From JANMQK01 sp031370485 (GTDB lineage: Bacteria; Acidobacteriota; Polarisedimenticolia; Gp22-AA2): DNA of 32,532 bases. The DNA lies in the NCBI GenBank assembly GCA_031370485.1, contig JANMQK010000261.1, positions 1 through 32,532 on the forward strand. The letters run 5' to 3'. Made by a program: the position numbers and the translations under genes. The first letter of the stretch is position 1, and each line of letters opens with the position of its first letter. The notes below the pieces were generated by a model. It ran no database searches. It had not been told where the DNA came from and saw nothing but the letters and a program-made list of their open reading frames with translations. Positions 17,683-25,972 of the stretch are shown piece after piece.

Positions 17683-18194
17683 TCAGCCTCCAGCGTTTCG
17701 GCTTTGGGCGCACCGGCTGTCTGGCCGATCGCGCGCGAGGCCTCGAGAAAAGCCTTCTTCGCCGCGCGCGTCACCACGACGTACCCGGTGTCGTACTCAC
17801 CCTTGGCCTCGCCGTCCGCGTGATGATGGTGGTGGTGGCCGCCTTCCACGAGGCGCTTGCGGACCGCCGCCACCGCCGCGTCCCCCTCGGTGCCGAGCTG
17901 CCCGACGGCGGCCGCCAGATTCTCGACCGCGGTCCGGGCCGTCTTCATGTCGCCGGCCTTGATCGCCGCTTTGGCGTTTGCGAGCTGCGCCTGGGCGTGG
18001 CCGTAGGCAGTGGCGACGATCGCACGAACCAGGTTCTCCTCGCTCGCCTTGATCCCCAGGATGGCGTTCGCCAGGCTGTCGTAAGTGGCCACCATCTCGG
18101 GTGGTGTGGCGGGTGCGGGCGCGGCAGCACCCGCAGGCGCGGGGCACAGGGCGAACGCCAGAAGCGCGGCAACCACCGTTCCGAATGCTCTCAT
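17631..18194 (-). CDS. Secreted helical protein with a natural six-histidine run
   Basis: A 187-residue protein with a signal peptide (MRAFGTVVAALLAFALCPAP AGA) and an otherwise helical, Ala- and Lys-rich body. Residues 120-125 are six consecutive histidines (VEGGHHHHHHADGE), encoded by mixed CAC/CAT codons, followed by an acidic stretch; metal binding is plausible. I do not recognise the family. AAGGAGG stands 6 bases before the ATG at 18194. Its 3' end overlaps the CRTAC1-like gene by 52 bases, so the two exported proteins are probably made together. A short inverted repeat (18208-18222) lies just upstream. Confidence 0.8.
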   Translation of the reverse strand: MRAFGTVVAALLAFALCPAPAGAAAPAPATPPEMVATYDSLANAILGIKASEENLVRAIVATAYGHAQAQLANAKAAIKAGDMKTARTAVENLAAAVGQLGTEGDAAVAAVRKRLVEGGHHHHHHADGEAKGEYDTGYVVVTRAAKKAFLEASRAIGQTAGAPKAETLEAEWKKVQSTYASLMKKNG

Positions 18195-18207
18195 CGCTGA
18201 CCTCCTT

Positions 18208-18222
18208 GCCGATCGAATCGGC
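18208..18222. repeat. Short inverted repeat before the His-rich gene
   Basis: GCCGAT and ATCGGC flank a 3-base centre (CGA) in the 85-bp gap between subunit B of topoisomerase VI and the His-rich gene. It could be an operator or simply the end of the upstream leader; a TTGCAC with a poor -10 lies close by, so an internal promoter is possible but weakly supported. Confidence 0.3.
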
Positions 18223-18279
18223 GAAAACCGCCCGTGCAACACCCGGGATCCCCGCCCGCCCCCTCGGCCGGCCGGGACG

Positions 18280-20235
18280 CTACTGAAGCCGCGATCGCTC
18301 CAAGGTGTCGGTCAGGACGGAAACGACCTTCTCCTCCTCGGCCTTCGTGAGCCCAAGGATCTCCTTGAGCGCGATGCCGATGTGCGGGATGTAGGACTGG
18401 ATGTAAGACTGCCTCTTCGCGTCCTCGGCAAGTCGGCGGCGGTGGCGCAGGAAGGAGCCCAGACGCCGGCCGCATTCCTGCAGCCCCAGCCGCAGCTCGC
18501 GGATGATCTCGGGGTAGGCGGCCACCGCCTCCTTGCTCTCGGAGGTGAACGGCACCCAGACCGAGGCGACGTGGACGAAGACCACCATCGGCCCCGCCGG
18601 CAGCGCCCCTTTCCCTTGCTGCAGGCCGTAGTTTCGCCAGTCGGTCGTGATGGCGGCGCGGGTGATGGCGCAGGCCGACTGCTGGTACTGCAGCGGCACG
18701 CGGTTGGCGAAGCGCCACAGGTCGACAGTCTCCTCGGCCGGCATGCCGCCGCCGTAGGCCAGCCCCGCCTCGACCTGGAAAGGGTTGCCGCGGTAGACCG
18801 CCGGCGGCCTGGTCGTGGAGCTGTAGAAATCGGCCTTTACCGCCTGCTTCAGCCCCTCGAGGATGAGCGTCTCGCCGATCGGCACGATGCAGTTGGTCGG
18901 CGGGGCCATGATCTTGATCTTGGGGATGGCGCGGAAGAGCGCCTCGACCTGCGCCACCGACAGCGATCGTCCCCGCATCTCCGGGTTGAGCCCCGCCGCC
19001 TTGCAGATTTCCTCGGCGACCTTGGCGCTGACACGCGAGAAGTCCGACTGCAGCGCCCCCTTGAGAGTGCGCCCGCGCGTCTCGCGCAGCAGCGAGATGA
19101 GCGCCCCCAGCTCGACGCCGTACGGGTGCGGCTTGATGGCCAGCGGCTCGCGCGGCAGCTCGCGCGTCAGCCGCTCACGGTGGAACTCGTCCCCTTTCGG
19201 CGGGCGGTAATGCACCGTGGCGTGCGGGTTGGCGAGCGCCGTCTGCACGATGTAGTCGTCGACCGACCGCCGCCCTTTCTTGTAGGTACCGGCGAGCTCC
19301 ATCTCGACCCGCGTGCCGTGCTCCTTGTCCCATTCCGTCTCGCGGTCGATCAGCACCTTCGGCTCGTTTTTCGCGGTGTCGATCTGGATCTCGAAGTAGT
19401 GCGCCGGTTTCTTTTTCCCGGTGCGCGAGGTGATCCGGAGCGGCTTGCCGGTCGTGAGCTGCGCGTACATGCCGGCGGCCGAGATGCCGATCCCCTGCTG
19501 GCCGCGGCTCTGGCGCATCACGTGGAACTTCGAGCCGTAGAGAAGCTTTCCGAAGATCTTCGGGATCTGGGCCTTCACGATCCCCGGCCCGTTGTCGGTG
19601 ATCGCGAGACGGAAGCGGTCCTCGGCCAGCTCTTCGATGGCGATCTCGAGCTCCGGCAGCAGCCCCGCCTCCTCGCAGGCGTCGAGTGAGTTGTCGACGG
19701 CCTCCTTCGTGGCGGTCAATAGCGCCTTCGCCGGATTATCGAATCCCAGGAGGTGACGGTTCTTCTGGAAGAATTCCGCCACCGAAATCTCGCGCTGCCG
19801 GCGACCGAGCGACTCGGCCGTCTCGCGGCGGCGCTCGACCTTGGCGCCCCGGGACGGCGTGGCGGCGTCCTTATCCGGCGCCGAACCTTCCGGCGCGGAA
19901 GCGGCCGTATCGCCCGTCGCGGCGGTCGCCTCCGTCGCGGTGGCCGCGTCCGACAGGACGTCCGCCGCCTCGGGCCCGGTAAGCGCCGTGGCCGCGTCGC
20001 CGCGCGCTTCGATGGCCGCCCGCGGCTTCGCGCCACGCTTCGACTTCGCGGCGATGCCAAGTTTCGCGGCGGCCACGGGCTTCACAGGGCGCGCTGTCTT
20101 TCCCTTGAATAGGTCCATCTGCACGAGACTCTTTCCTTTTTCCTGGCGGAGGCGGCGCGGGCCGCCGGCCCGCGCGGGCCGCGCCTTCTTGCGGTTCCCG
20201 GCCTTTGCTGCCGGCGTCTTGCGCCTGCCGCTCAT
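18280..20235 (-). CDS. top6B: DNA topoisomerase VI subunit B with a long N-terminal extension
   Basis: A 651-residue GHKL ATPase, the energy-coupling subunit of topoisomerase VI. The Bergerat fold is complete: Glu178 and Asn182 in KEAVDNSLDA, Asp214 in ITDNGPGI and the RGQQGIG lid (244-250). An H2TH-like region (about 372-445) and the transducer with PPTNCIVPIGE and YRGNPFQVEAGLAYGG follow. The core begins near residue 150 (VAEFFQKNRHLLGF). The preceding 150 residues have no counterpart in archaeal enzymes: first Lys/Arg/Ala-rich, then Ala/Thr/Glu-rich, and probably disordered. The start is uncertain: ATG at 20235 lacks a strong ribosome site; an in-frame GTG at 20283 lies 7 bases after a TAGAAT and might be leaderless. 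It heads the run that ends with top6A and follows an oxidoreductase gene. Confidence 0.94.
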   Translation of the reverse strand: MSGRRKTPAAKAGNRKKARPARAGGPRRLRQEKGKSLVQMDLFKGKTARPVKPVAAAKLGIAAKSKRGAKPRAAIEARGDAATALTGPEAADVLSDAATATEATAATGDTAASAPEGSAPDKDAATPSRGAKVERRRETAESLGRRQREISVAEFFQKNRHLLGFDNPAKALLTATKEAVDNSLDACEEAGLLPELEIAIEELAEDRFRLAITDNGPGIVKAQIPKIFGKLLYGSKFHVMRQSRGQQGIGISAAGMYAQLTTGKPLRITSRTGKKKPAHYFEIQIDTAKNEPKVLIDRETEWDKEHGTRVEMELAGTYKKGRRSVDDYIVQTALANPHATVHYRPPKGDEFHRERLTRELPREPLAIKPHPYGVELGALISLLRETRGRTLKGALQSDFSRVSAKVAEEICKAAGLNPEMRGRSLSVAQVEALFRAIPKIKIMAPPTNCIVPIGETLILEGLKQAVKADFYSSTTRPPAVYRGNPFQVEAGLAYGGGMPAEETVDLWRFANRVPLQYQQSACAITRAAITTDWRNYGLQQGKGALPAGPMVVFVHVASVWVPFTSESKEAVAAYPEIIRELRLGLQECGRRLGSFLRHRRRLAEDAKRQSYIQSYIPHIGIALKEILGLTKAEEEKVVSVLTDTLERSRLQ

Positions 20236-20290
20236 GCAGCGTCGCCCGCCCGGCGCGGGGAGCTTGCTCGAACCGCCCCGCACGGCGGGG

Positions 20291-20296
20291 ATTCTA
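20291..20296 (-). promoter_or_regulatory. Candidate -10 element for the topoisomerase VI run
   Basis: TAGAAT on the minus strand ends 7 bases before an in-frame GTG (20281-20283) of top6B and overlaps the region just after the upstream oxidoreductase gene. No good -35 is visible. If active, it would make a leaderless message. Confidence 0.35.
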
Positions 20297-20311
20297 GCAC
20301 CGGCGCCGGGA

Positions 20312-21034
20312 TCACCAGGGGAGCGGCTTCCCCGCGTGGTCGAAGAAGCCGCCGTTGTGCTCGGCGGTGAGCGTGTCGATCATCCGAATGAGATCGGCCA
20401 CCGCCCCCTCTGGCTTGAGCGGCGCGTGCGGCCCTCCCATGTCGGTGCCCACCCATCCGGGGTGGAGCAGTGTGGTCACGATGCCGCTGTTTTCCAGCTC
20501 GATCGCCATGTTCCGCGCCAGCATGTTGAGGGCGGTCTTGCTGATGCGGTACGCCCACGAACCGCCGCTGCCGTTGTCGGCGATCGAGCCCATCAGCGAG
20601 GTGATGTTCACCAGCCGCGGCGACGAGCCCTTCCGGAGGAGAGGGAGAAAGGCGCGGCTGACGCGCAGGGGCCCGAGCGTGTTCACATCGAAGACCTTCC
20701 GGATATCGTCCGTCTTGACCGTCGCGAGGGTGGCGTCGCGCGCCCCATAGGTTCCCGCGTTGTTGACCAGGACGTCGAGTTGTTGGTCGGTCTTCTCGAC
20801 CTCGTGCAGCGCCCTTTCGACCGAGGCGTCGTCGGCGACATCGCACGCCACCGCCCGCAACGACTCCTTGTGCTTGCCGACGAGGGCGGAGAGTCCCACC
20901 GAGGTCTCGGGCCGGCGCGCCAGGGCCACGACGCGGTCTCCCCGCACCAGCCACTGGCGGATGAATTCCAGTCCCAGTCCCCGGGACGCCCCGGTGATCA
21001 GAATGCGTCGGTGTTGGCTCGCTTGACGAATCAT
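20312..21034 (-). CDS. Short-chain dehydrogenase/reductase (SDR)
   Basis: A 240-residue classical SDR with an NAD(P)-binding TGASRGLG (14-21), NNAG (91-94), Asn118, Ser146, Tyr162 and Lys166 (YRISK): the full catalytic tetrad. The arginine-rich stretch after the second strand (ALARRPE) favours NADP(H). It resembles sniffer/C-factor type SDRs (late HPGWVGTDMGG and PEGAV segments). Substrate unknown. GGGAGG precedes the ATG at 21034. It is divergent from the DUF1028 gene and 76 bp upstream of the ATG of top6B (28 bp from its alternative GTG) on the same strand, so read-through into the topoisomerase genes is possible. Confidence 0.9.
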   Translation of the reverse strand: MIRQASQHRRILITGASRGLGLEFIRQWLVRGDRVVALARRPETSVGLSALVGKHKESLRAVACDVADDASVERALHEVEKTDQQLDVLVNNAGTYGARDATLATVKTDDIRKVFDVNTLGPLRVSRAFLPLLRKGSSPRLVNITSLMGSIADNGSGGSWAYRISKTALNMLARNMAIELENSGIVTTLLHPGWVGTDMGGPHAPLKPEGAVADLIRMIDTLTAEHNGGFFDHAGKPLPW

Positions 21035-21114
21035 CGTATCCTCCCGGCCGCGCGGCTTCGGTGCGCGGCCTGACTTCGACCATGAAGGATATCTCAATCT
21101 CCCGGGGGTGATAC

Positions 21115-22119
21115 ATGCCGGTGCGTGATGCGATTCTCCTTTCCCTTGCCGCGCTCTCTCTCGCGGCGCCCGTCCGGGCGGCCGAGCCGGTCCCGCGCCG
21201 CCCCGTCCACACCTTCTCGATCGTGGCGCGCGACCCGGCGACCGGGGAGATCGGCGTGGCGGTGCAGTCGCACTGGTTTTCCGTGGGCCCGACCGTCCCC
21301 TGGGCCGAGGCGGGGGTGGGCGCCGTGGCCACCCAGTCCTTCGTGCGCGTGGACTATGGCCCGCGCGGTCTCGCGCTGATGAAGGAGGGGGTGGACGCCC
21401 CCCATGCGCTGAAGCGCCTCGTCGAGGCCGACACCGCCCCCGACGTCCGCCAGGTGGCCATGATCGACGCCCAGGGACGGGTCGCCGCCCACACCGGCAG
21501 CCGCTGCATCCGCGCGGCCGGGCACCACGTGGGCGTGAACTACTCGGTGCAGGCCAATCTCATGGTCGACGCCGGGGTCTGGCCGGCGATGGCGAAGGCC
21601 TTCGAGACCAGCAAGGGGGATCTCGCCGAGCGGATGCTCAAAAGCCTCGAGGCGGCGCAGGAGGCCGGGGGGGACATCCGCGGCCGCCAGTCGGCGGCGA
21701 TCATCGTCGTGAAGGGCGAAAAGACCGACACCCCCTGGACGGGGAAGGTCTTCGATCTGCGGGTCGAGGACAATCCGGAGCCGCTCAAGGAGCTCAGGCG
21801 CCTGGTCGCGCTGTCGCGCGCCTACGACGAGATGAACGCCGGCGACCTCGCGGTCGAGAAGAACGACATCGACGCCGCCGTCAAGCGCTACGCCGCCGCC
21901 GAGGCGATGGTGCCGGGCATGGACGAGTTCGTCTTCTGGCACGCCGCAACACTGGCGCAGAAAGGACGCGTCGAGGAGTCGCTGCCCCTCTTCGCCCGCG
22001 CCTTCCGCATGCACCCCGGCTGGTACCTTCTAGTCCCCCGCCTCCCCGCCTCGGGCCTCTTACCCGACGACAAGAAGATCATCGACAAGATCCTCGCCCA
22101 AGCGCCGAAGGCGAAGTAA
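21115..22119 (+). CDS. Secreted DUF1028-family protein with C-terminal TPR-like helices
   Basis: A 334-residue protein with a signal peptide (AILLSLAALSLAAPVRA, cut near residue 22). The DUF1028 core follows: HTFSIVARDPATGEIGVAVQSHWFSVG, VPWAEAGVGAVATQSFV and YSVQANLM. This family has an Ntn-hydrolase-like fold and unclear substrate; genomic contexts often suggest peptide or amide hydrolysis. The last third (about 240-310) looks like tetratricopeptide helices (GDLAVEKNDIDAAVKRYAAAEAMVP, then KGRVEESLPLFARAFRMHP), which suggests a protein partner. GGGGGTG stands 5 bases before the ATG. It is divergent from the SDR gene. Confidence 0.88.
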   Translation: MPVRDAILLSLAALSLAAPVRAAEPVPRRPVHTFSIVARDPATGEIGVAVQSHWFSVGPTVPWAEAGVGAVATQSFVRVDYGPRGLALMKEGVDAPHALKRLVEADTAPDVRQVAMIDAQGRVAAHTGSRCIRAAGHHVGVNYSVQANLMVDAGVWPAMAKAFETSKGDLAERMLKSLEAAQEAGGDIRGRQSAAIIVVKGEKTDTPWTGKVFDLRVEDNPEPLKELRRLVALSRAYDEMNAGDLAVEKNDIDAAVKRYAAAEAMVPGMDEFVFWHAATLAQKGRVEESLPLFARAFRMHPGWYLLVPRLPASGLLPDDKKIIDKILAQAPKAK

Positions 22120-22221
22120 CCCGGAAAAGCGAACAGAAACGGCGTTGTCACTCGCGGTTTGGGACACTGCGGAGCGGCGCGCCCTGCAGCCGCCGGGCCG
22201 TCTGAGACGGAGCGCCGGGGC

Positions 22222-22322
22222 CCCTCCGCGCGCTCTTCAGCGCGGAGGGCGGCGCGCAGCGAAGCGAGGGGAGGCGTCGCGTAGCGACGCCGGACCCGTG
22301 CCCGGCAGCCGCAGGCCGCGGC
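22222..22322. terminator. Tandem hairpins between convergent genes
   Basis: Three stems occur in a row: a perfect 10-bp stem with an 8-base loop (22222-22231 with 22240-22249), a perfect 8-bp stem with a GTA loop (22273-22280 with 22284-22291) and a 5-bp GC stem (22308-22312 with 22318-22322). They fill the 224-bp gap between the 3' ends of the DUF1028 and S9 peptidase genes, where a bidirectional terminator is expected. There are no T-tracts, so Rho-independent action is uncertain. The pattern could also be a REP-like dispersed element. Confidence 0.55.
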
Positions 22323-22343
22323 GCAGCGCATACGAGGCCGGGT

Positions 22344-24380
22344 TCAGGGCCGAAGGTATTTCTGAAACCAGAGCAGCACCCGCTCGAACGCCTCGATCTG
22401 ATGCGCCCTCTCGCGAAACCCGTGCTTCTCGCGCGGAAAGACCAGGTACTCGACCGGCACCCCCTTCCACCTGAGCGCGGCGTACAGCTGATCGCTCTGC
22501 GGCTTCGGGACCCTCGGGTCGGCGTCCCCCTGCAGAATCAGCGTCGGCGTCCCCGCCTTGCCGATGTTGCCGACCGGGCTGGCCTCGCGGCATGTCTCGA
22601 CATGGTCGTAGCACCAGAGGTCCCAGTGGACCTGGCTGTTCTCGACCGGGATGTCGGTCTGGCCGAGGAAGGAGATCCAGTCGCTGATCCCGAACAGGCT
22701 TGCGCCGGCGGCGAAGCGCTCGCTGTAGCGGGTGACCCCGAGCCCGGTGAAATAGCCGCCGTACGAGCCGCCGGTGATCCCGACGCGCGCCTTGTCGATC
22801 GGGAAGCGGCCGGCCAGGTCGTCGATCCCGTCGAGGACGTCCGTGAATTCCTTGCCGCCGAGGTCCCGGTGGTCCGCCTTGGCGAAGGCGGCGCCGCGCC
22901 CGGTCGATCCGCGGTAGTTCGGGTAAAGCACGAAATAGCCGCGCTCGGCGAACACCTGCCCCGGGGTCGAGGCGCTTGTGTTCCAGCCGTCGAGGTAGTT
23001 CGACTCCGGCCCGCCGTGGGCGATCACGACCAGCGGGTAGGCGCCGCGCGATGGGTAGCCGACCGGGCGGACAAGCACCCCTTCGATCAGGAGCCCGTCG
23101 CGCGCCTTCCAGGTCACGGTCTCCTGCCGCCCGCGCGGAAAGGAGGCGAGGTCCGGGTTCGAGACCGCCACCCGCCGGGTGTCGAAGGCGCTCCCGGTCC
23201 CCTTCTCCCCGGCATAGACGTCGGGCGGCCCGTCCGCGGTCGAGGCGGCGAGCGCGAACCGGCGCCCCGAACGTGACGCGGTGGCCGACAGGAACGCCCG
23301 ATCCCCCGGGGCGATGAGGACGCGGGGGACGCCGGGGTTGCGCGTGTCGATCATCAAGAGCGCCGAACGGGTCCCGGTCACGACGACGGCCGCCAGGCTG
23401 TCTTTCTCCATCCAGACGAGATCGGTCACCGATTCGGGCCGGTCGCCTGTGAGGTTCACAGGCGTCCCGCCGGCGGCCGGGACGACGAAGACACTTCCGC
23501 TGTAGGAATCGGAGGCGTCGGCGCCGGCGCGGTAGGCGATCGTGGCGCCGTCCCTCGACCAGAGGAGTTGATCAACCTTGCCGACGACCTCCACCAGCGG
23601 CCGGGGCGCCACCCCCGGGCTGCGGGCCGGCAGGACGACGATCCGCTTCCGCACGTAGGAATCATCGATCTTCGGAGTGTCGCTCACCGTGGCGGCGATC
23701 GACTCCCCGCCCGGCGACCACTCGAACTCCCAGACCGAGAGGTTGCCGGCCGACGCGACCGGCCGCGCCTCGCGGGTGGCGATCTCCACCGTCCACAGAC
23801 GGCGCGTGCGCAGGTCCCGCTCGGCCACCGTCCAATCCCGCCCCGACTTCTCGTCCTTCTCCCTGTCTTCCGTCTTCGGGTCGGTCGCGGCGTACGCCAG
23901 GGCAGCGCCGTCGGGCCGCCAGGCGAAGGCCGCGACGTCGGTCCTGTCGTCCGTGAGCGGGACCGGCTCGCCCCCGTCACGCGGCATGACGAACAGCCGG
24001 GGCTTGGATTTCGGTTCGGCGGCGGTGCGTATGAAGGCGATCCACCGTCCGTCGCTTGACCAGGCGGGGGACTTGTCCTCCGCGTCCGCGGTGGTCATCC
24101 GGCGTGGGACGCCCTTCTCAAACGGGACGAGATACAGGTTCGAGTAGGCAGGTCCGGGCGGGTCGTCGGGCTTCCGGGACCGCGAGACGGTGTAGAGGAT
24201 CCACTCGCCGTCGGGAGAAATCACGGCCGAGGAGACGCGCGCCATGTCCACGACCGTCTCGGCGGTCCATCTCCACTCCGCCGCCAGGGGGCCGGGGGCC
24301 GCCGCGCCCGCGACGAGGAGCGTGCCGAGAAAAAAAGCGCATCGTGACGAAGCGGCACGGGCCGCATGACAAGTCTTCAT
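22344..24380 (-). CDS. S9 family serine peptidase (acylaminoacyl-peptidase/DPP type), exported
   Basis: A 678-residue enzyme. A signal peptide (about 1-34, ending PGPLAA) predicts export. Residues 50-400 form a WD40/TolB-like propeller with repeats such as VISPDGEWILYTVSR, PAWSSDGRWIAF and FEWSPGGESIAA. The C-terminal alpha/beta hydrolase has HGGPESNY (oxyanion region), the nucleophile Ser539 in GGSYGG, Asp621 in GDADPRVP and His653 in EKHGF, a complete S9 triad. Such enzymes release dipeptides or acylated residues from short peptides. GGAGG is 5 bases before the ATG at 24380. It is divergent from the M28 peptidase gene, so the two share a promoter region. Confidence 0.93.
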   Translation of the reverse strand: MKTCHAARAASSRCAFFLGTLLVAGAAAPGPLAAEWRWTAETVVDMARVSSAVISPDGEWILYTVSRSRKPDDPPGPAYSNLYLVPFEKGVPRRMTTADAEDKSPAWSSDGRWIAFIRTAAEPKSKPRLFVMPRDGGEPVPLTDDRTDVAAFAWRPDGAALAYAATDPKTEDREKDEKSGRDWTVAERDLRTRRLWTVEIATREARPVASAGNLSVWEFEWSPGGESIAATVSDTPKIDDSYVRKRIVVLPARSPGVAPRPLVEVVGKVDQLLWSRDGATIAYRAGADASDSYSGSVFVVPAAGGTPVNLTGDRPESVTDLVWMEKDSLAAVVVTGTRSALLMIDTRNPGVPRVLIAPGDRAFLSATASRSGRRFALAASTADGPPDVYAGEKGTGSAFDTRRVAVSNPDLASFPRGRQETVTWKARDGLLIEGVLVRPVGYPSRGAYPLVVIAHGGPESNYLDGWNTSASTPGQVFAERGYFVLYPNYRGSTGRGAAFAKADHRDLGGKEFTDVLDGIDDLAGRFPIDKARVGITGGSYGGYFTGLGVTRYSERFAAGASLFGISDWISFLGQTDIPVENSQVHWDLWCYDHVETCREASPVGNIGKAGTPTLILQGDADPRVPKPQSDQLYAALRWKGVPVEYLVFPREKHGFRERAHQIEAFERVLLWFQKYLRP

Positions 24381-24419
24381 CGGCACCTCCGGTTTTGAAC
24401 GGTCTTTGCGAAGGGGGGC

Positions 24420-24425
24420 ATTCTA
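24420..24425 (-). promoter_or_regulatory. Candidate -10 of the S9 peptidase gene
   Basis: TAGAAT on the minus strand would start transcription near 24413, about 33 bases before the ATG. No clear -35. It lies back to back with the promoter of the M28 gene. Confidence 0.4.
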
Positions 24426-24432
24426 CCAAACC

Positions 24433-24462
24433 TTGACCGGAGCCGCGGCCTCGGGCTAGGCT
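24433..24462 (+). promoter_or_regulatory. Candidate promoter of the M28 peptidase gene
   Basis: TTGACC (24433-24438), an 18-base spacer and TAGGCT (24457-24462) give a plausible promoter with a leader of about 17 bases before the GTG start. Confidence 0.45.
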
Positions 24463-24486
24463 CACCTCCTTGCTGAAAGGGTCGGC

Positions 24487-25938
24487 GTGCGCCTCTTCCG
24501 CCTATCGCGTTCCCTGACCGTCGCGGTCGCCCTCCTGGTACTCACGGGCGCCTCTTTGTCGATCGGCGCCGCCGGTGACAAGCCAGGCGGCGGGCCGGAC
24601 GCTCCCGACCGGATCGCGGCGCGCCTTCTCGGCGAGGAAATCGCGTCGGGGGGCGCCTACGCCAAGCTGGCCTGGCTGACCGATCGGATCGGTCCCCGGC
24701 TTTCGGGGAGCGCCGGGGCGGAGAAGGCGGTGGCCTGGGCTCTCGACGAGTTCCGCAGGGACGGCATGTCGCGCGTCCGGGCCGAGAAGGTGATGGTCCC
24801 CCGCTGGGTGCGCGGCGAGGAGAGGGCGGTGATCGTCTCGCCCGTCGCGCAGCCGCTCACGATCACGGCGCTCGGGATGAGCGTGCCGACCCCGCCCGAG
24901 GGGATCACAGCCCCGGTCGTCGAGGTCTCATCGTTCGACGAGCTGCGCGCCGCCGGCGACAAGGTGCGCGGCGCCATCGTCCTGATGAACAAGAAGACGG
25001 TCGCCCACCGGCATGGCGCGGGGTACGGCGAGACGTCCAGCCTGCGGTACCGCGGCCCGTCGGAGGCGGCGCGGGTGGGCGCCGCGGCGTTCCTCATCCG
25101 CTCGCTCGGGACGCTCGTGGCGCGGCTGCCTCACACCGGGGCGCTCGGTTACCTGGAGGACGCGCCGAAGATCCCGGCGGCCGCGGTCACGGAGGAGGAC
25201 GCCGATCTGATCCACCGGCTTCTCGCGGCGGGGGAGACGGTGCGCGTGTCGCTCGTACTCGGATGCCGGACCCTCCCGGACGTGGAATCGGCGAACGTCG
25301 TGGCCGAGCTGCGCGGCCGGAGCCTCCCGGACGAGGTGGTCGTCATCGGCGGGCACCTCGACTCGTGGGACCTGGGGACCGGCGCCATCGACGACGGCGC
25401 CGGTGTCGCCATCTCGATGGAGGCGCTCAGGCTTCTAAAGACCCTCGGCCTTCGCCCCCGCAGGACGATCCGCGCCGTGCTGTTCATGAACGAGGAGAAC
25501 GGCGTGCGCGGCGGGAAGGGGTACGCCGAGGCCCACGCGTCCGAGATAAAGCAGCACGTCGCGGCGATCGAGTCGGACGGCGGCGCCGGGCGCCCCACCG
25601 GCTTCACGCTCCGCGCGGGAGAGGGGGCGGCGGAGGCGGTCCGCGCCCTGGCGCGCAGTCTCCGGGGCCTCGGAGCGGACGAGGTCGACACGAAGGGCGG
25701 GGGAGGCACCGACATCGGGCCTCTCGGAAAGGCGGGCTGCCCGGTTCTCGAGCTGCGGCAGGACATGACGCGCTATTTCGACTGGCACCACACCGCCGGC
25801 GACACGCTCGACAAGGTCGATCCCACGGAGCTGGCGCAGAACGCCGCCGCCATGGCCTTCATGGCCTACGCCCTCGCCGACCGCGCCGAGCCGCTGCCGC
25901 GCCTCCCTCCCGAGGCGGCCCAGCCCGCGGGGCGCTGA
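24487..25938 (+). CDS. Secreted M28 family zinc aminopeptidase/carboxypeptidase
   Basis: A 483-residue exported metallopeptidase. The signal peptide spans about residues 1-28. A protease-associated (PA) insert covers about 110-260. The two-zinc site follows: His290 in GGHLDSWD, Asp302/303 in IDDGAG, Glu336 (general base) and Glu337 in NEENG, Asp364 in ESDGG and His435 in WHHTAGDT. This is the complete ligand set of the plasma glutamate carboxypeptidase-like M28 group. It should trim residues from peptides outside the cytoplasm. The start is GTG with GAAAGGG upstream. It lies 34 bp before the UbiD gene on the same strand, so the two may be cotranscribed. Confidence 0.93.
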   Translation: MRLFRLSRSLTVAVALLVLTGASLSIGAAGDKPGGGPDAPDRIAARLLGEEIASGGAYAKLAWLTDRIGPRLSGSAGAEKAVAWALDEFRRDGMSRVRAEKVMVPRWVRGEERAVIVSPVAQPLTITALGMSVPTPPEGITAPVVEVSSFDELRAAGDKVRGAIVLMNKKTVAHRHGAGYGETSSLRYRGPSEAARVGAAAFLIRSLGTLVARLPHTGALGYLEDAPKIPAAAVTEEDADLIHRLLAAGETVRVSLVLGCRTLPDVESANVVAELRGRSLPDEVVVIGGHLDSWDLGTGAIDDGAGVAISMEALRLLKTLGLRPRRTIRAVLFMNEENGVRGGKGYAEAHASEIKQHVAAIESDGGAGRPTGFTLRAGEGAAEAVRALARSLRGLGADEVDTKGGGGTDIGPLGKAGCPVLELRQDMTRYFDWHHTAGDTLDKVDPTELAQNAAAMAFMAYALADRAEPLPRLPPEAAQPAGR

Positions 25939-25972
25939 ACCCGGGACGGCCGGATCTCCGAAAGCGAGGCCC

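Noticed and set aside
17816..17840. Six-histidine run as an artificial affinity tag or vector contamination
   Set aside because: It is in the middle of a native frame with mixed histidine codons and normal neighbours; no vector sequence is seen.
18195..18279. Internal promoter for the His-rich and CRTAC1-like genes
   Set aside because: Only a TTGCAC with a poor -10 could be found; not strong enough to list as a promoter.
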